A stretch of 64,000 nt of DNA, taken from positions 1 through 64,000 of the forward strand of contig JAEZCA010000042.1 in the NCBI GenBank assembly GCA_023412665.1, written 5' to 3'. How positions within the stretch are numbered: the first letter of the stretch is position 1; every line of letters begins with the position of its first letter. The translations under genes and the position numbers were made by a program. The stretch comes from Bacillota bacterium. GTDB lineage: Bacteria > Bacillota > Clostridia > Acetivibrionales > DTU013. The notes below the pieces were generated by a model that had not been told where the DNA came from, ran no database searches, and was given only the letters and a program-made list of their open reading frames with translations. Shown here one piece after another: positions 60,368 to 64,000 of this stretch.

Positions 60368-63091
60368 ATGAAAAACAGGATCGAGCTGCTGGCTCCGGCG
60401 GGGAACCGGGATGCGCTACATGCAGCCGTTGAGAATGGAGCCGACGCTGTATACCTTGGCGGCAAGCTATTCAATGCAAGGCAGCAGGCGGATAATTTTG
60501 ATATGGAGGCTCTGCGTGAGGAGCTGCGCTATGCTCATGCAAGAGATGTCAGCATTTATCTGACGCTCAATACTCTGTTGAGAGATGATGAAATCGCTCA
60601 AGCCCTTGCATATGCGGAGGAAGCCTGCAATGCGGGTATAGACGGCATCATCGTGCAGGATATCGGCCTTGCGGGAGCTCTGCGCGCCAAATTGCCCGAA
60701 TTGCCGCTTCATGGCAGCACCCAGATGACGGTGTATGATCTGGAGGGCGCTCTGACATTGGAAGACATGGGGTTTCAAAGAGTCGTGCTGGCCAGGGAGC
60801 TGACATTGGAACAGGCAGCAGTGATCGCCCGTAATACAAGGCTGGAGGTTGAAATGTTCATCCATGGGGCCTTGTGTGTATGTTATTCCGGTCAATGCCT
60901 GATGAGCAGCCTGATCGGCAGCAGAAGCGGCAACCGGGGCAAGTGCGCCCAGCCGTGCAGACTGCCTTACAAACTTCTTGGAAGCAGCAGCCGGATTGAC
61001 AAGGCCGAAGGGGCATCGCAGGCAAGGTCGGGCTATCTCCTCAGCCCAAAGGACATGTGCGCTCTGGATCAGCTTGGAGAGATTGCTGCTGCGGGAATCA
61101 AGTCGCTAAAGATCGAAGGCAGGATGAAGAGCCCTGAATATGTGGCCACTGTTGTGCGGATATATAGAAAATATCTTGATATAGCTTTGGAGCAGCAGGA
61201 TAAGGGCATAGGCACACAGCTTGAGGTGGACGAAAAGGATCGCCATGACCTGTTTCAGATATTCAACAGAGGAGGCTTCTCCACCGGTTACCTGCTGGGG
61301 AAAAGCGGCTCTGACATGATGACCTATGAAAAGCCCAACAACAGCGGTGTTTTCATCGGAACGGCAGCCTCATACGACAGCAGCCGGCAAACCGTCAGCC
61401 TCAGGCTGGAGGACAACCTTTCGACCGGTGACGGAGTTGAGATATGGACCGGGGGTTCGGACAGTCCCGGAGGGACGGTCAGTATTATAAGGATAAGCGG
61501 AAAAAGTGTCGGGACGGCCGCCAAGGGTGACTTTGCCGAAATAGGCTATTTCAAGGGAAAGATAAATCCGGGCAGAAAGCTGTATAAAACAACAGACACA
61601 GAGCTCAACAGAGCTGCCCGGGAATCGTTTGCAGGCAGAAATACCAGACGTATCGCTGTAAAAGGTACTGTGGTTTTCAAAGCCGGCCAGCCGCTGACAC
61701 TTGTGGCAGACGACAGATCCGGGCACATAGTGCGGGCTGAGGGGACAGTTCTGCCGGAAACCGCTTTCAACAGACCGTTGACGGAGGAACGCCTCAGTGA
61801 GCAGATAAGTAAAACCGGATCAACACCGTTCTTCTTTTCTGAACTGACCGTTGATATGGACGATGGCTTGGTTATACCGGTAAGTGAAATAAACGAGGTT
61901 AGAAGGAAGGCACTTGACACTCTGTATAATGAAAGAGCTGATAGGTATTCCGGCCGACGTTGTAAAATTGCAAGATCAACATATGATGCAGATCCAGGCG
62001 AAAATGCAGATCCAGGGTATAGTGCCGGCTCAGGCAACAGCACCAATTCAGACTTTATACATGCCAGCGGACAGACTGCGGATAAAAAACTGCTTCATAA
62101 AGGCAATAGCTCAGGAGACCAAGCATCGGCCGGACCTTTGATATCACTTTATTTCTACAGATATGACAGCGATATGGATCTGACCGGCCTTGGAGCCGAT
62201 AGGGTGTATCTGCCGGTATCGGCCGATGGCAGACCGGGATGTGCGGAAACGGTTAGAGCAGCCAGGAGTTCAGGTACTAAAGTCTTTTATTGGGTGCCTT
62301 CAATATCGTCGGGAAATTATGAAAAGGTTGTTGGCAGGTTTCTGCAAAAGCATATAAAAGAAGCCCCTGGGTTCGATAAAGGTATGTGGATAAACGCTCC
62401 TGAGAATGGTATTGATGGTATTCTTGCCGGGAATATCGGCATGCTGCGTAAGCTGAGAGATATTTCCGGCTTGAGACTCGCAGGCGATATGCCGCTTAAC
62501 CTGTTCAATGCGCATTCGGTCCTTGAAGCTGCCGCATATGGAATAGAGAGCGCTGCAATATCGGTTGAGCTCACAGTGCAGCAGATATTCGAAATGCTGA
62601 AAGAATTGAAGAATATAACCGATATATCTCCATGGAAGGATAAAAGCGGGCATCGCCCTGTTGAATTGGAAGCGGCCGTGTATGGCAGGCTGCCGCTAAT
62701 GACAAGCGAATACTGCCCTGTCGGAAGCATTGAGGGCGGTTTCAGGGCATCCTCAAAATGCAGCGGCTGCTGCAACAAAGGGAGCTATGTGCTGGAGGAC
62801 AGGCTTGGCATGGGTTTTCCCGTTTTATGCGACAATATAGACTGCAGGAGCACGATACTCAACTCAAATGTGCTGTTTGTACCTGATAGCATGGCCAGCC
62901 TGATCAAGGCAGGCATAAGCATATTCAGGCTTTATATATGGGATGAGGATCCAGGCACTATAAAGGAACTGGTCAGGCTGTACAGGGCATCCGCATCTGA
63001 CGGCGCCGGCGAAACAGCAGCCTTTAGCAGGCTTGTGGACAGGATAAAGGCCTCAGGCTTTACAAAAGGCCATTATTACAGGGGAGTATAA
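60368..63091 (+). CDS. Peptidase U32 family protein (RlhA/YrrO-like)
   Basis: 907 aa after GGGAG. U32 core: LLAPAGNRDALHAAVENGAD and AVYLGG at the N-terminus, MFIHGALCVCYSGQCLMSS and GSRSGNRGKCAQPCR with the Cys set (about 165-200), KIEGRMKSPEYVA near 255. The second half is a DUF3656-like region with another Cys group (CSGCCNKGSY, CDNIDCRS). Members are linked to 23S rRNA hydroxylation (RlhA) or tRNA hydroxylation (TrhP), rather than proven proteolysis. A Ser/Gly-rich linker near 540-590 is unusual. Confidence 0.9.
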   Translation: MKNRIELLAPAGNRDALHAAVENGADAVYLGGKLFNARQQADNFDMEALREELRYAHARDVSIYLTLNTLLRDDEIAQALAYAEEACNAGIDGIIVQDIGLAGALRAKLPELPLHGSTQMTVYDLEGALTLEDMGFQRVVLARELTLEQAAVIARNTRLEVEMFIHGALCVCYSGQCLMSSLIGSRSGNRGKCAQPCRLPYKLLGSSSRIDKAEGASQARSGYLLSPKDMCALDQLGEIAAAGIKSLKIEGRMKSPEYVATVVRIYRKYLDIALEQQDKGIGTQLEVDEKDRHDLFQIFNRGGFSTGYLLGKSGSDMMTYEKPNNSGVFIGTAASYDSSRQTVSLRLEDNLSTGDGVEIWTGGSDSPGGTVSIIRISGKSVGTAAKGDFAEIGYFKGKINPGRKLYKTTDTELNRAARESFAGRNTRRIAVKGTVVFKAGQPLTLVADDRSGHIVRAEGTVLPETAFNRPLTEERLSEQISKTGSTPFFFSELTVDMDDGLVIPVSEINEVRRKALDTLYNERADRYSGRRCKIARSTYDADPGENADPGYSAGSGNSTNSDFIHASGQTADKKLLHKGNSSGDQASAGPLISLYFYRYDSDMDLTGLGADRVYLPVSADGRPGCAETVRAARSSGTKVFYWVPSISSGNYEKVVGRFLQKHIKEAPGFDKGMWINAPENGIDGILAGNIGMLRKLRDISGLRLAGDMPLNLFNAHSVLEAAAYGIESAAISVELTVQQIFEMLKELKNITDISPWKDKSGHRPVELEAAVYGRLPLMTSEYCPVGSIEGGFRASSKCSGCCNKGSYVLEDRLGMGFPVLCDNIDCRSTILNSNVLFVPDSMASLIKAGISIFRLYIWDEDPGTIKELVRLYRASASDGAGETAAFSRLVDRIKASGFTKGHYYRGV

Positions 63092-63135
63092 CGAGGCGGG
63101 ACTGTTCTGTTATTTCCGTGTGGCAAGGAGAACTT

Positions 63136-63182
63136 GGGGACGGTTCTCTTGCTTCCATGTGACAAAAGAGAGAACTGTCCCC
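63136..63182. repeat. GGGGACGGTTCTCT palindrome
   Basis: GGGGACGGTTCTCT (63136-63149) and AGAGAACTGTCCCC (63169-63182) form a 14-bp stem with one G-T pair around TGCTTCCATGTGACAAA. Third member of the dispersed palindrome family also at 8345 and 37996. Confidence 0.85.
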
Positions 63183-63197
63183 GATAGGAGGATCAAT

Positions 63198-63815
63198 ATG
63201 GCGGATGTTTATATCAACGTAACAGGAGAGGGAAAAATACCGCAGTATGCATCGAAGCATGCAGCGGGATGCGATTTGTTCGCCACGAAGGACATGGCAA
63301 TCAGGCCGGGTGAAACCAAAATAATGCCCCTTGATTTTACAATGGCAATCGATCCTGATATGGAAGCACAGATAAGGCCAAGAAGCGGGCTGTCGCTAAA
63401 AACACAGCTGAGGCTGCCAAACGGACCAGGCACGATTGACAGTGACTACCGTGATACAGTCGGCGTACTGCTGCAAAACACGTATAATATAGCAAACCTT
63501 CCATATCAGATAGCTGCAGAACCAAAGGTGCTGGAGGATCTTTACAGAAACTACAGGGAAGTCAGTCTGGAGGCATATCTGACGCAGCATTGCGGGATAC
63601 CGCTAAAAGAAGCGTCAGGGCTAAATATCGTAACCGAAAAAATATATATTGATGAGCTTGGTAATCCCTATGGCACTATATACATAAAAAAAGGTGAAAG
63701 AATAGCTCAAATGGTATTCTGTGAGTATAAGAGGGCCAATTTCATAGAGCATCCGAATCCGCGTGAAATCGGAGAGGACAGAGGCGGGGGGTTCGGACAT
63801 ACAGGCACCAAATGA
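63198..63815 (+). CDS. dut: dUTP diphosphatase with insert
   Basis: 205 aa, longer than the usual ~150. Motifs 1-3 are AAGCDLFA, RPRSGLSLKT and GTIDSDYRDTVGV; motif 4 is GERIAQMVF and motif 5 GGGFGHTG. About 60 extra residues lie between motifs 3 and 4 (PYQIAAEPKVLEDLYRNYRE and on). Trimeric enzyme that removes dUTP and supplies dUMP for thymidylate synthesis. ATG 63198 follows GGAGG. Confidence 0.9.
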   Translation: MADVYINVTGEGKIPQYASKHAAGCDLFATKDMAIRPGETKIMPLDFTMAIDPDMEAQIRPRSGLSLKTQLRLPNGPGTIDSDYRDTVGVLLQNTYNIANLPYQIAAEPKVLEDLYRNYREVSLEAYLTQHCGIPLKEASGLNIVTEKIYIDELGNPYGTIYIKKGERIAQMVFCEYKRANFIEHPNPREIGEDRGGGFGHTGTK

Positions 63816-63835
63816 TTGCCGGAGAGGTAACAGCT

Positions 63836-64000
63836 ATGCCGTTTATCTGCGATCCAGAATATATGGAAGCCTTAAAGAGGCTGGGTGAAAAAATACCAGG
63901 CGCCGCCTGTGCATATGAGACGGGAGACTCGGAGCTGCTGGCAAAGCTGTATGAAAAAAATATGAAGGCACAGGCCAAAAAGAGTGCCGGAGCTTTTTAT
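63836..64000 (+). CDS. Unknown protein, N-terminal part (runs off window)
   Basis: ATG at 63836 after GGAGAGG; 55 codons are open to the window edge. MPFICDPEYMEALKRLGEKI and ACAYETGDSELLAKLYEKN; helical and charged. Not recognised. It starts 21 bases after dut, likely in the same unit. Confidence 0.55.
   Translation, partial: MPFICDPEYMEALKRLGEKIPGAACAYETGDSELLAKLYEKNMKAQAKKSAGAFY

Overview
The window comes from a spore-forming anaerobic Firmicute, most likely class Clostridia. The evidence is the spore maturation pair spmA/spmB, a GTP-type PEP carboxykinase, SLH-anchored surface protein, type III pantothenate kinase, a ferredoxin gene and purine-rich Shine-Dalgarno sites before almost every gene. 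Much of positions 26784-46490 follows the order of the Bacillus subtilis yaaO-tmk-yaaQ-yaaR-holB-yaaT-yabB-rsmI-abrB-metG-tatD-yabE-ksgA region. No rRNA, tRNA or CRISPR array was seen.

Layout. 1-4913: oligopeptide ABC transporter (oppB end, C, D, F, A). 5001-5636 (minus): a LexA-type repressor that has lost its self-cleavage residues, divergent from a cyanophycin cassette (5912-11075: isoaspartyl dipeptidase, a small membrane protein, cyanophycinase, cyanophycin synthetase); a 23-bp palindrome lies between them. 11100-20709: the most notable part, a nitrogenase-like operon. It begins with a promoter, a 39-codon leader peptide containing nine Cys codons and an intrinsic terminator, followed by a NifH-like reductase, a NifX-NifB fusion with reversed domain order, cysteine synthase, NifK-like and NifD-like subunits, and an SsuABC/TauABC-type ABC transporter. 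With cysK, the transporter and a Cys-codon leader, the system looks like sulfur scavenging, closest in concept to methylthio-alkane reductase (MarBHDK), not N2 fixation. A 220-bp tandem duplication sits between the binding protein and permease genes.

20812-26769: zinc-ribbon protein, iron alcohol dehydrogenase, unknown protein, birA, amidohydrolase, a Gln/Asn-rich protein and coaX. 26784-37985: the conserved yaaO-to-spmB housekeeping block. In it, tmk is reduced to its last ~75 codons and the rest of its place is taken by ~2.75 kb of AT-rich DNA carrying a guanylate-kinase-like gene and a minus-strand pair (radical SAM enzyme plus two-TM PLD-like protein). 38095-46490: a DUF2600-like protein, metG, tatD, a coiled-coil membrane protein, a Met/Pro-rich repeat protein, a G5/3D-domain protein and ksgA, with two MITE-like inverted-repeat elements.

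46798-52127: a probably acquired segment with a 1349-residue BspA-type leucine-rich-repeat S-layer protein, a DUF2442 protein, a response regulator and a histidine kinase remnant. 52379-63815: pckG, a 46-aa basic protein, a long repeat protein, an NfeD-like protein with a His/Asp-rich insert paired with flotillin, zapA, a U32 peptidase family protein and dUTPase; the last gene runs off the window. Three families of short dispersed repeats recur through the window.
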